Origin: Aureobasidium sp. EXF-3400
Taxonomy: Eukaryota > Ascomycota > Dothideomycetes > Dothideales > Saccotheciaceae
DNA: 64,000 bases
Direction: 5' to 3'
Assembly (NCBI GenBank): GCA_024195585.1
Contig: SWBL01000198.1
Location: 29,182 to 93,181, forward strand
The position numbers were made by a program, and so were the translations under genes. The notes beneath the pieces are model-generated. The model did no database searches. It was not told the DNA's origin and saw only the letters and a list, made by a program, of their open reading frames with translations. Every line of letters begins with the position of its first letter. Position 1 is the first letter of the stretch. Shown piece after piece: positions 1 to 11,081 of this stretch.

Positions 1-111
1 ACACACGTGTATCCACATGCTATTTTCACCACGCGAAAATACATTCCTAGGACCTGCATTCACAAGCACCTTTTCACCCATGCTGACCATAAATAGCCCC
101 AAAGACCCCAG

Positions 112-1831
112 CGCGCTTTGCGTATCCACGACGAAAACGCTCTTCCTTCGCACCCAGTCACAGCCAAAGGTACTCACCAGCGCAATAAGTCGTCCACCAC
201 CCTACCTACCCTGATGCAGAACGGTGCTGTGCGCGCTGGTGCCAAGCGTGCTGTCTTTGCCGACGTGAGCAACACCATCAGGACCGCTCCTGTGACAGAC
301 GATGGTGTGAAGACACATGACAATGGCAAGGCAGCAGCCATTTACCTCGAGCCTCTCGTGGTCTCAAAGCCTGCTCAGAAGCCTCTCATTGTCAAGAACA
401 TCACTACCGCTATTGCACCTACCGCTGCCCTGCCCACTATCCGCAAAGTCCAAGCAAAGAAGAGTGTCACTGTCCTCGGAGACTCAGCAACATCCACTAT
501 CGACGAAACCACAGCTGGTGAGACAGAACCCTCATCTGAAGGCACTACCGACGAAGTCGAGACTCAACAACAAGTCTGCATCACCGACGACACCAAGGAA
601 GACACTGCTGTTGGATCTGTCCAACCGCCGCAAGCTCTAAACCACCCAGAGGCAGTCATCCTGGATACCAACGCATTGGAACAATTCGCGCCTGAGGCCG
701 AGGAGAAGGTCGTCCTGAGCCAGTCTTTGATCACTGTCAACGACGACGAATATGACGAGGAGTATGAAGAGGAGCTATATGAAGGAACCCAGACAGTGAC
801 GCGAGGTGGTGTTACAGACAACACAACTGGTGGAGCAACGGTCGTGTTGTGCCCGAAGCATACTGCCAAGACCTTGAGGGAGATCGAGGAAGCCAGGCAG
901 GTCGTCGAGAGCTCTCGTACCCCCGAGGATATTGAGGATGACCAGTGGGATACATCAATGGTAGCCGAATATGGTGATGAGATCTTTGAGTACATGCGCA
1001 CTCTCGAGGTATGTTGAGTCCCTATTGCTCGTCAGAATACGAGTTGCTAATACCGAACAGGAGCGCATGCGCCCGAATGCACACTATATGGATTACCAGA
1101 ACGAATGTCAATGGTCGATGCGATCCGTTCTCATGGACTGGATGATCCAGGTTCACACACGCTTCACCCTCTTGCCCGAGACTCTGTTCCTGGCTGTCAA
1201 CTACATCGACCGTTTCCTCTCTTGCAAGGTCATCTCACTAGGCAAGCTGCAGCTCGTCGGCGCCACCGCCATCTTCCTTGCCGCAAAGTACGAGGAAGTC
1301 AATTGCCCATCGGTCCAGGAAGTTGTTTACATGGTTGATGGAGGCTACACCCAGGATGAGATCCTCAAGGCTGAGCGTTACATGCTCAGTATGCTCTCCT
1401 TTGAGCTCGGCTGGCCTGGTCCCATGAGTTTCCTGCGCCGCATCAGCAAGGCCGATGACTACGACCTCGAGACCAGAACCTTGGCAAAGTACTTCCTGGA
1501 AATCACCATCATGGACGAACGCTTCGTTGGCTGCACGCCAAGTTTCCTGGCTGCAGGCGCCCACTGTCTTGCTCGCCTAATGTTGCGCAAGGGCGAGTGG
1601 ACCCAGGCTCACGTCTACTACTCCAACTACACCTATGCACAGATCCGTCAGCTCTTGGCTGTCATGGTCGAATGTTGCGAGGCACCTGATGTTCATCACA
1701 ACGCTGTCTTCCTCAAGTACCAGGACCGCCGTTTCAAGCGCGCGTCTCTCTTCGTCCAGACCGAGATGAAGAAGGGCTTCAAGCTTCCTGTCTACCAGCG
1801 TGCCTCTTCCATCGGTTACAAAGGCTGGTGA
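112..1831 (+). CDS. B-type cyclin, 5' end outside window
   Basis: Cyclin that activates a Cdk1-type kinase for G2/M entry. Two exons are visible, 112-1008 and 1061-1831, split by a 52 nt intron with a TGCTAAT branch site. The reading frame is closed by TAG at 94-96, and a TGCTGAC branch site (about 81-87) precedes CAG at 109-111, so an upstream intron ends at 111 and the first exon lies at or before the left edge. The N-terminal 300 residues are acidic, low complexity and contain a destruction-box-like RAVFADVSN. The second exon holds both cyclin folds: MRSVLMDW, LAVNYIDRFL, the KYEE motif and FLRRISKADDYD. The C-terminus (VECCEAP, KYQDRRFKRAS, GFKLP) looks more like the Clb3 class than NimE; that subclass call is tentative. 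If translation began inside the window, the first in-frame ATG is 214. Confidence 0.93.
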
Positions 1832-3010
1832 TGAATGCACACCAGGATCTTTGTGATCATGCAATTCTTATCTTTTGGCGTTCTCGGTTCGAAACGATAC
1901 CCTCAAGGCCAGCTTGCCTTTCACAACTCTGATGTTAGCTGGCCTTTTTTTCTTTGCTCTGAAGCTCACAAATTCGATTGATTTGGTATAGCGACGAGCA
2001 TGCTGACCCTTGCTGAACTCAGCCATCCCGGCTGAGTTTGTTTTGGAAGGCAATTTTTACCATGATGCCACGACGAAATGAGCACTTAATATTCCCATGT
2101 AGAACACGCAAGCCTACCAGCAGCGTTTCTACCCTTTTCTTTTCGGTTTCTGTCTTCTTTCATTCTGCTTTTCTTGCTTCTTTGGGCGATTTCTCTTCGT
2201 TGTTCATGCATACCGGGGAGATGTTTGGGATGGCAGCCATTGCTCGGAGTCCAGGAAAGCGCATTTGATGGAAGGACTAGTAGAAGCGGGGCTGCACCAT
2301 CATGGTGTTCATAATGGTAGAGGCATGGAGCAAGCGACCTGGTAGTAGGTGCTTCGAGACAATACTCGGATCGAATGAAATCTGTCTGCCATTATTTTGT
2401 ATATTTTGCTCGTCATGACATTGTGAACAGAAGTGTTGTATAGAGGAAGTTTGCTGCAACTCTCGTAGGCTTCGCAGGCTTCGCAGGCTTCATGGCTGTC
2501 AGCCACAAACAGCCCCGCACCTGCTTGGCCCTGACAAGAAAGTTCCCTCACCAACTCTACCCTGCGGCCCCTACGAACCGAACGGACAAGATCAGCGTCT
2601 TGCATCAAATATTCTCCGACGGCATCTATTTTGACGCAACCGAAAGATCAATGCTCATCATCAATCGTCGGACTTTCTTGTGGGAAGACATGTCTCACGT
2701 CCGCTGTGCCTGAGAGGGCGTGTCCGTCCGCTCCGCTTCGGCCTTCAAAACGCTGTGCTCGGTCTCCCAAACATTTCGGCTCCCCACCTCGACTTTCAAC
2801 ACTTCGGCCCTCGTGGTATCGGGACTCTGGATAGAACAGCTGTTTCGAGTAATCGGCATAGTAGGATAGCGAAGGTAAGTGATACTTAATGGCTGGTAGG
2901 TCCACGGTCTGCTGGGTTCTATACTTTCCACATCACATCTATCCTCAACACTCGCTGCAACACCATCACACCAAACCTTCAACTCTATACCAGCTCTCAA
3001 ATACAACATA
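1832..3010. other. Intergenic: cyclin 3' region and SDR promoter
   Basis: No gene recognised. It holds a three-copy 9 bp tandem repeat at 2467-2493. The last 150 bases are rich in CA/TC tracts typical of a fungal 5' leader before the ATG at 3011. Confidence 0.6.
2467..2493. repeat. 9 bp tandem repeat, three copies
   Basis: Unit aggcttcgc is repeated at 2467-2475 and 2476-2484, with a last copy at 2485-2493 that differs in the final two bases. No function is apparent. Confidence 0.8.
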
Positions 3011-4022
3011 ATGTCTTCTCAAGGAGTTGTCACCGTTCCCACCGCCTCCCTTCACGGAAAGGTCGCACTCATCACCGGTGCTGGCCGTGGTATCGGTCGT
3101 GGCTGCGCCATTGAGCTCGGAAGACGTGGTGCCAGCGTCGTTGTCAACTACCAGAGCAGCAAGTCCTCCGCCGATGAGGTCGTGAGAGAAATTGAGGCCA
3201 CCGGCAGCGGCGCCAAGGCCATCGCTATCCAGGCCGACGTCAGCAAGGTTTCCGAGATTGAGCGTTTGTTCCAGGAGACCAAGAAGCACTTTGGCAAGAT
3301 TGACATTGTCATGTCCAACAGCGGTACCGAGTCTTGGGACAAGACTGAGGAGATTACCGAGGAGAAGTACGACCACGTCTTCAACCTGAACGCCCGCGCC
3401 CAGTTCTTCGTTGGTCAGGCTGCATGGAAGCACCTTGAGGACAACGGTCGTTTGATCCTCATGTCCTCCATCGCTGCTGGTCTTCTTGGTGTCCGCGACC
3501 ACGCCCTTTACAACGCCTCCAAGATGGCCGTTATTGGTATGATCAAGGCCTTCGCTACCGACTTCGGTAAGCGCGGTATCACCGTCAACGGTGTCGCCCC
3601 CGGTGGTATCAAGTCTGACATGTTCACCTCCAACGCATGGTAAGTTTCTTTCAGCTTTTACTCTCATATCGAGCAAACTCTTGAACACTGTCACTAACAC
3701 GCTTGAATAGGCACTACATCCCTGGGTATGTCAAATCGAGGATGAAAGCATCACAACTAGGCTGGCGATTATCTCAATCTGTCAAGCAAAGTTGCGATGT
3801 TTCAACCATTCACTCCTGTGAGAGAAAGCATGCTAACTTATTCTCAGCGGTACCCCCGACTGGCCCGCTGACAAGATCGAGAACCTCATGGCCGAGCACT
3901 GCCCTCTCGGTCGTTGCGCCGTCCCCGAGGATGTTGCCCGCGTGGTAGCTTTCCTTGCCAGTGGTGACGGCAGCTGGGTCAACGGCCAGGTCCTCACCAT
4001 CTCCGGTGGTTCTTCCCAATAA
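3011..4022 (+). CDS. SDR reductase, hydroxynaphthalene/versicolorin reductase-like
   Basis: NADPH-dependent short-chain dehydrogenase of 272 aa. Exons: 3011-3639, 3711-3725 (only 15 nt) and 3848-4022; introns are 71 and 122 nt with CACTAAC and GCTAACT branch sites. Joining them reads through a conserved NAWHYIPGGTPDWP stretch, which supports the tiny exon. The cofactor motif TGAGRGIG is at residues 22-29, and the catalytic Ser153, Tyr167 and Lys171 (YNASK) are intact. The usual NNAG is SNSG at 102-105, as in fungal naphthol reductases. Closest families by eye are tri/tetrahydroxynaphthalene reductases (DHN melanin) and versicolorin reductase (polyketides). No polyketide synthase or scytalone dehydratase lies in the window, so the substrate is open. 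Encoded alone; the next gene is on the other strand 1.5 kb away. Confidence 0.92.
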
Positions 4023-4751
4023 ACGCACCTGGTGTGCTGTTTTGCATCAACATCTGATGTTATTGGGAGCGCGATATGGTTTTATGAGGCGTTTAATTCC
4101 CCCTTTTCTTTCTTACTCATGTCATAGCATGGATGGTACAGGCATCTGAAACGACGATAGACGACAAAAAGTCATGGTAGATAATGCAGAGATAATTGAG
4201 CTGAAAACTTCTACCCATTCTGATACTCCCCCGTTCGATTGTTGCACAGTCTTGTGGCATGCTTCCCTTCTGTGCTTGGGACTAAAAGAGTCAGCTGCAG
4301 AAATGCATGATACTTTCAGAAACAGAGTGATATCCAAGGAGAGGGATAACCTTGAGGTGTCTCTTTGGCGGTCACCTCTGCTTGAGAAGTAGCTGTGTAT
4401 ATACGTGGTGTTGAATATCGCTGCTGTTTGCCGTGAAACAGAAACTATTGTGACTATGGCAGACAAGTCTGAGATAAAATAATCCTGAGATGACCAAGTC
4501 AAACTTGCTTCTGGTAACACCCTGCTCTCGAACTATAACAGCCTCGTCGACAGCGACGATGAGTCCAACTCTACTATAACCATAGAATGATGCTACTAGA
4601 AGATATATCTACCCACGTGTCTGGTCTACAGTACACTCAGTGCGCTATATACAATTTTAGTCATCCCATCTGTGATTCCAAAAACTCCAGCCTAAATCTG
4701 CACGTATCATACCCGGATCACGACTCAAGTCAATCCCTAGATGGGCATGAC
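4023..4751. other. Intergenic after SDR gene
   Basis: Nothing recognisable as a gene; short open stretches lack family features. It is bounded on the right by the degenerate tRNA copy. Confidence 0.5.
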
Positions 4752-4833
4752 TTGTCATGCCCCGCCAACGACCGGCGTGCCGTGTATCAGAAGATATTAG
4801 CACCACGCTCTAACCAGCTGAGCGTAACCGACC
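4752..4833 (-). pseudogene. Degenerate tRNA-Ile(AAU) copy, inverted
   Basis: Read on the minus strand from 4833, this matches the intact tRNA-Ile gene at 4935-5024 through the 5' acceptor strand, D arm, anticodon stem, anticodon AAT and the 16 nt intron. There is one inserted C after the acceptor/D junction, one T-to-C change in the D loop and two changes in the intron. After the anticodon arm similarity collapses: the T arm and B box (GGTTCGA) are absent and the 3' strand ends as ATGACA instead of ACTGACC. Without a B box, Pol III transcription is not expected. It is the left arm of an inverted repeat with a 101 nt spacer. Confidence 0.85.
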
Positions 4834-4934
4834 TGCTCACAACCTCTGCTGTCTGCTCAAACATTCCAGTGGCCATCAGATCAGAATTTGATGAGAAATA
4901 TGTGTTGATATTTTTGAGCCTACTTCATCAAACA

Positions 4935-5024
4935 GGTCGGTTAGCTCAGTTGGTTAGAGCGTGGTGCTAATATCTTCCAATACACGGCACGCCAAGGTCG
5001 CGGGTTCGACCCCCGTACTGACCA
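4935..5024 (+). tRNA. tRNA-Ile (anticodon AAT), with intron
   Basis: Full cloverleaf. Acceptor GGTCGGT (4935-4941) pairs with ACTGACC (5017-5023), with one G-T wobble; the discriminator A is at 5024. Anticodon stem TGGTG (4962-4966) pairs with CGCCA (4990-4994). The anticodon AAT is at 4969-4971. A 16 nt intron (4973-4988) follows position 37, the canonical eukaryotic site. T stem GCGGG/CCCGT flanks loop TTCGACC, and A- and B-box sequences are intact. Confidence 0.96.
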
Positions 5025-5490
5025 TCAAATTTACCTTTTGCATCGATACAGGATCCCTGTATCGTTGAAGGATCATCACTTTTGGTTTCAGTGGCTGAAA
5101 ACTCTTTCTGGACTTCGGCATCGTTGGCACGCGATGGATTTGCGCATGGCTTGGTACCAGATCATGATTTTGCTGAAGATAGTGGTAAACAGCTCGAAAA
5201 AAGCATGTCTGAAGATATCTTACAGCCGTGGAGTAGGTAGAGTGTCCTTGTTCCCTCAGGTGCAAGTGACAATTGCCTACTCGCATGCGATGTCTAAGCT
5301 CATCTACACCTGCTGATTACTATATTCACCTCATAGAAAAAGACAAGAACGAGGAACATGACTTGGAAGAAGTAGAAAAGAGCCCTTGTTGAAGGCGGGC
5401 TCTGTAGGTATACAATTCGTTACAGTTCGTATCTATTATAATCATGTTGAAAACAAAACTCCCTCGCTACAAACGCAATCACGAGTGTTT
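5025..5490. other. Intergenic between tRNA-Ile and MFS gene
   Basis: No gene seen. It holds the tRNA terminator region (no long T run right after 5024) and the 3' flank of the minus-strand transporter gene. Confidence 0.5.
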
Positions 5491-7098
5491 TCACTCGTCA
5501 ACAGTCTTTCTCGAGCGACCTCTCCAGTGCAGCCATACGATAGGAACAACACTGACACCAATCATCAAAGCAGTACCGACACCTGCACTAGCCTTAAGTC
5601 CAATGCCCTCAAACATCTGGGGGAACCAGAAGGGACCGATGAAACCCCAGATCTGGCGGACAAAGGTGATGAAGACACCGACACTAGCGGCTTCTTCTTG
5701 GTGACAGTCGACGGCGTAGGTGATGAGGACGGTGGTGACAATTTGGTTTCCAACGGCGGCGATGGCGGCGCCGATAAGGGGTGTGACATTCCATTTCATG
5801 GTGTCATCGGTCTGGATGAGGAAGACAATGTAACCGACAATACCGAGTAAGAAACCCGAGTAGCTGAGCCAGAGACGGTATTCAGGCAGAGGACGATGGC
5901 CAGCAGGCATCTTGCGAGCCTTGCGCTTCATCCAGAAATCGGACAGAACACCTCCAAGCTGTTCACCAATCACAGCACCGATGATAATACTAGCGAATTG
6001 ATATCCGATCTGCTGAGCGTTGAACTTGTACTTCTCTTGAAACAGTTGAGGAATCTCGACGGTGACAAGGATGGAAGTAAGCAGGAAGACCATGGAGTAA
6101 GAGGCAGCAGGGATTAGGACTGTAGCGTGACGACCCATGGTCAAGGGCTGGATAAAGTCCCAGGCTCTCATGGGAGTAGGGTCGATGCGTCTGAAGTTAT
6201 AATATTCTTGCTTGAGATCAGAACCTTGGTGCTCAACACCCTGGCGCAAATATCTGGTTTCAGGACAGAAGAAGAGGGCAAGGATGAACTGAACACCGTT
6301 GATGATGGCAAGGATGTAGTAGATCCAGCGGTAGCCGACGTTGTTGGCGACGAAACCCATGGTGAAACCACCCAATGGAACGCCAATTGTGACCATAAGC
6401 GTCCATATGCCAAGGTAGGTACCACGTTCTTTCTTGAAGAAGGTTTCACTGACGACACCGGTTCCGATGGCTCCAGCGGGACTGATGAAGAAAGCGACCA
6501 ACGCTCTGCATGCTGCCATGCTGGCATAGCTATGACTGTAGGCGCATCCAATGTTACAAACAAGACTGCCGATCAGAGAAATCAACCAGATTGGACGACG
6601 TCCGTATCGGATGGAGAGTGGTCTCCAGAATAGTGGCGCTCCACCTAAGATTGCGATTTGTAGAGAGGTGAGGTAAGAGGCTCTTTGGATGCTGCAGCCC
6701 AAGTCTTCATGGATGTTGAAGTAAGCCGGAATGATTGCTGCAGCTGTGAATGTGCTCATCATCGCATGGAATGCGACCAGTAAGAGGTTGATGGTTTTCT
6801 ACGATATGTCAGACATTGTACGAATTTTTGTACAGATGAGTCATCTAACCTTCCAAGTCTTCCAGTTCAATGGATCCGCATCACCAAAGCCAGGCATAGG
6901 GTCCAGTTCCAACGTGCCATGTCGCTTCAGAAGGTAGTCGCGATGCTCGGGAGAGAGATTGGCGGCATCACCGGCGATATGAGTTGACCATGGTGCCAGG
7001 CCGCCAGTCTCGAGCTTTTCGAGCTGTCCTGCAGTGACATGGTCGTCTGTCTCAGAAGGCTCGCGAAGGTCGGCCTTGAAGTCAGGATTGTGTTGCAT
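5491..7098 (-). CDS. Major facilitator superfamily transporter (DHA1-like)
   Basis: Integral membrane proton-driven transporter, 518 aa. Exon 1 is 7098-6850 and exon 2 is 6798-5491; the 51 nt intron falls after NWKTWK, just before the first membrane segment, a common position in this family. The cytosolic N-terminus (about 80 residues) is hydrophilic and ends in DPLNWKTWK, typical of fungal drug/H+ antiporters of the 12-span class. Membrane helices follow from KTINLLLVAFHAMMSTFTAAAIIP onward; the loop motif SIRYGRRPIWLIS matches the family's conserved loop 2-3 element, and PETRYLR precedes the central loop. The start ATG (7096-7098) has A at -3. It sits tail-out from the P450 gene with a 2.1 kb shared upstream region. 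Substrate cannot be told from sequence. Confidence 0.93.
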
Positions 7099-9186
7099 CT
7101 TGACCGTGTCGCAACCTGAGATGAAAGAAGTGGGTGTAGGAGAGCAGTGTAGGTGTTGGGGACGGACCCTTTTATCCCTGGCGAGCAACTCGAAACGGTT
7201 GGCCTCAATATGAAAAATTTGTGGGGAGAAGGAATCGATTTTCTCCGCCTTCTCCACAAGCGTCCTCACGGATGGTCAAAAAAGTGGTCCCAGCGAGATA
7301 GACGTACCCACTTAATACAGCAACGCGATTGGATCGGTGGGTCTTCCTGACTGTGCATTGACGGATCATCCGGGGTACTGCTGTATTGATAATTTGACAG
7401 AGAAGAGTTTGTTGGACCGCTGAATTCCAGAAAAGTGTTGCTCTAATGTCTTTGGATGTCGGTTTATCCAGAGTTCAGATACGCTGGGAGATGTGGCGTT
7501 CCAAGCAAAGTCTGTTGCAACCAAGCCTTCCAAGCAATACTTTTACTGCGGCTCAAGTTTGGTCCGCGTAGGGGGCGTTGATTTTAGGTCTGGGCGAAGG
7601 ATAACATCCTTACGGCGGCTGGCTCGCGCTTCACGCCGATTCTAGCACCAATTTTAGGGCAGACTTGCCGGCTGACGCTTTGTTGGATAAATGCGAAGCC
7701 CGAGATTGGTCGTTTACTGCAACGAGATTGCGGACCCGGGCTCTGGTATTGAACCCCACGGTAACCCCCACACCCCACTGGTCTGGGTGTTTGTCGAATG
7801 GAATAACCCCCATGGGCAGCGGCGGACCAGATGGTGTCAATGTAAAATGTAAAGCGTAGCTGTCAAAATACAGTGTGTTTTGGAAGACACAGGATCGTGT
7901 CCAAAACGAGCCGCCATTCTATCAGCTCTCTTCGGACTTTTACCAAGCTTGAGAGCAGTTTGCAATTTTACAGCTTACCTATCGCTCCACGTCGAGATTG
8001 GAGTGGTGTTCTACTAGGCAGTCAAGCCAGGGTCAGTGAGAGTCTGTGTGCTTGCAAGTTGCAGCTTAGCTTTGAGCAAGCTACTCGACCAATCTTAGGC
8101 CTTGATTCTTTTAGCGGACTTGACCTCAATACTGTGCTTACGCCTTGTAGCTCAAGTCAGCAGTCTCTCTGTACGTACACAACAGTGCCTTGTTGTAGAT
8201 GGCTATCCAAGATGATCGAGCTGCGGTGGCCTCCAGAACCAACGGCTCCCTGTCTCCGGTTCAATTCTCCTCTGAAACTCGCACCTGAGAACAATTCCTT
8301 GCGGATTGTTCGGATGTCCGTGATTGTCTGGATCCATTGGAAGAATTGCCGTTTTACCAGCAGCTGCCGTCATTTTTGTCTTCCAGTACCGATATCGAAG
8401 AGCAAGCCGAGAATCCGTGAAGGGAGGAAAAAGCAGTCGTGTGCGAATGTGCGGCAGATGCTCCAGAGTCGAAATGCCGATTTCTTCTGCCGAAACGACG
8501 CTTCGCAAGTCACAATCTCGTGCTTCACGTGCCACGATGATGTAAACCTGTAGAATTACCCGTATCCGTACTGCTTTCAAGATACCATAGATACTATTAT
8601 TGACCAGCGAGTGGCACAAGCATGAAATGCATCAGAAAGTGGCGATCTGTTCGGTGACAAAAAGAAAAAGTCTAGAAGGTACGGGACAGGTTGTCAAGAT
8701 CAAATGAGGCGGCATGAGAGCATGTCGCCAAACGGTGGTGGGGAAGCTCGTCTCAGAATCTGGGGCCCCATTGCCAAAACACCGATCGTCAGAACAGTAG
8801 TTGTGACTTGCACTCTCGCGCCCTGCAGACTTTCTAAAAACCGAGGATAAGGAGGTGCCAAACCCGAGTTCCCGAGAGCTTTTGCAACTGCCGTTTATAG
8901 GCCAAGCTGGAAGTCGTTGTTGTGCCCATGCGACCTCCTGCAACACCACGGCAGTTGCGAATGTGACATTGCCGAAGCTGCGTATGGCTGGCCGCTTGAC
9001 TGAGTATTGGTGTAAACAGCAGCAGTACATATAAGCTGCCTGCTGCAACTTGTAAGTCAGAAAGGCATCACTTGCGCATCACTTTCCCATAACCTACCAC
9101 TTCTCGTTCTCTTCAACCGAGTGTTCATACCATATCGTCCACCCATCATCCTCACATATCCCGAGCATCTTGAAGTTTAACACATC
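7099..9186. other. Divergent intergenic region, MFS/P450
   Basis: A 2.1 kb upstream region shared by the minus-strand MFS gene and plus-strand P450 gene. A TATA-like catataag lies at about 9028-9035, some 155 bp before the P450 ATG. One 44-codon open stretch at about 8289-8420 (plus strand), preceded by a 29-codon one from ATG 8199 in the same frame, reads like coding sequence but is bounded by stops and matches no family I know; it may be chance or a decayed gene. Confidence 0.5.
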
Positions 9187-10824
9187 ATGATCATCGGCGA
9201 GCTATTACCACTTCTGGTGGCATACTGGCCAGTCGTGCTAGCAGCATCAGCAGCTGCATACCTCCTCAACAACAAGTTCTACAAAGGCTTGAACAAATAC
9301 CCTGGTGCTCCTCTAGCAGCCTACACAAACTGGTGGCGCTACTTCGAAGTACGAGCCCAGAAATCAGAAGTCACACATGTAGCTCTTCACAAGCAGCATG
9401 GAGATATCGTCAGACTTGGACCTAACGTCCTGTCGTTTGCCGACCCCAAGGCTATCAAGACTATCTATGGTCTGAACAAGGGTATGACCAAGTCGGACTT
9501 TTACCCTGTCCAACAAGCCGTCTCGAAGGGCAAGCGTCTGCAATCACTGTTCTCAACCACCTGGGAGGATTACCACGCCAAGTACAGAAGATGCGTCAAC
9601 GGTGCTTTCGCCATGTCCTCGCTGGTCGAGTACGAGCCTCTAGTCGATAGCACAACGGACGTCTACATTGAGCGCACCAAGGAGCTCTACTGCGGAGAGA
9701 AGCCCCAAAGATGTGACTTCACTCGCTGGTTGCAATTCTACGCTTTCGACGTTATTGGAGAGTTGACTTGGAGCAAGCGTCTCGGATACATCGAGAGAGA
9801 CGAGGATGTCGATGGCATCATTGAGTTCTTGAACAAGTTCCTCTCGTATGCCGCACCCGTAAGTTTTCTTGTCCCAGTGTGATAGCTGCACATCACTGAC
9901 AACACTCTCCAGATTGGCCAAATGCCCTTCCTTGATCTTCTTCTGGAAAAGAACCCTCTCAAGCTTCAACTCGAGAAATGGGGTATCAACAAGAAGGTCT
10001 TCCCTGTAACCAAATTCGCACTTGACCGCTCAGGCGAGCGCAAGGATGAGATGCAGAAAGTCCGCGAAACCGGCATCGTCGAGAAGCGTCCTGGCCGCGG
10101 TATCGATCTCCTCACCAAGTTCAACCAAGCTCAACACGACCACCCTGAATTCATGACCGATGCCCAAGTGCTGGCAGCATCGACAAGTATGGTGTTTGCT
10201 GGAAGCGAGACTACCGCCATCAGTTTGAGCAGTGTCTTCTACCACCTGGTCAGACACCCCAAGGTCTACGCAAAGTTGATGCAAGAGCTTGACGATGCCG
10301 CCGAGACTGGTGCGATCCAACAACGTGATAACAACAAGGTGTCTTGGGCAGAGAGTCAGAAACTTCCTTACCTCGACGCTGTTATTCAAGAATCATTCCG
10401 CATGCACCCCGCTGCTGGCTTGATCCTCGAACGCATTACCCCCAAGCAAGGCATTGAGATCTGTGGCGAGCACATTCCCGGCGGTGTCATCGTCGGCTGC
10501 AACTCTTGGGTCCTCCACCGCCGCCCCGAAGTCTTCGGTGCCGACGTCGAGACTTTCAGACCTGAACGATGGATTGAGGCCGACCCATTGAAGCTCAAGG
10601 AGATGAAGGCCACCATGTTCCAATTCGGTGCCGGCGCTAGAACTTGCATTGGCAAGAACATCAGCTTGTTGGAGATCTACAAGTTGGTGCCGACGTTCCT
10701 GAGAACTTTCGAGATTGAGATGGCTTGCGACGACTGGAAGAAGAGAAATGCTTGGTTCGTCCGCCAGAGCGAGTTCTACACCAACTTCAAGTTGAGAAGT
10801 GTTCCTCGCGAGGTTCCTGTATAG
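9187..10824 (+). CDS. Cytochrome P450, pisatin demethylase-like
   Basis: Haem monooxygenase, 527 aa, probably anchored in the ER by the N-terminal hydrophobic stretch (residues 1-26). Exons 9187-9858 and 9913-10824; the 54 nt intron has a CACTGAC branch site. I-helix AGSETT is at 320-325, the ExxR pair is E384/R387, PERW follows, and the haem loop FGAGARTCIG has the axial Cys at 469. The overall pattern (LDRSGERKD-type segment, TWSKRLGY) resembles pisatin demethylase (CYP57) and related phytoalexin or xenobiotic demethylases. CYP family assignment is by memory of motifs, not alignment. Neighbours are an MFS transporter (divergent) and a GST 257 bp downstream, which fits a detoxification role; substrate unknown. 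Confidence 0.94.
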
Positions 10825-11010
10825 TTTCGATATAAATTGATGCCTGTAACGATATCCAAAACCATTTGTCAAATCATTCTTGTCAATCAGCAGCGATAAT
10901 CCACAAAGTGATGTCGTCAATCTCCGCAGGACCTCGGGCAGCGACAACAAAGCGTCAGTGACTCACCAGCAACGGCTGAAACCTTGATGGCAACCCCGCT
11001 CCGCCATCAA

Positions 11011-11017
11011 TATAAAT
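11011..11017 (+). promoter_or_regulatory. TATA box for GST gene
   Basis: Sequence tataaat, 71 bp upstream of the ATG at 11082; placement suits a short fungal leader. Confidence 0.5.
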
Positions 11018-11081
11018 CGTATACCAACCCCGCCATTCCAGACCCCTTCTCCAAGAGTCAACTGTCGTTTCACTAGACACC

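Noticed and set aside
2966..3700. 244-codon minus-strand frame opposite the SDR gene
   Set aside because: Mirror of GC-rich third positions in the reductase; no family features.
5386..6633. Long plus-strand open frames opposite the MFS gene
   Set aside because: They lie antisense to a clear transporter, are highly acidic by codon mirror effect and have no domain.
7873..8553. 226-codon plus-strand frame between MFS and P450 genes
   Set aside because: Begins with a non-ATG codon, odd composition rich in Cys/Ser/Arg, and no domain.
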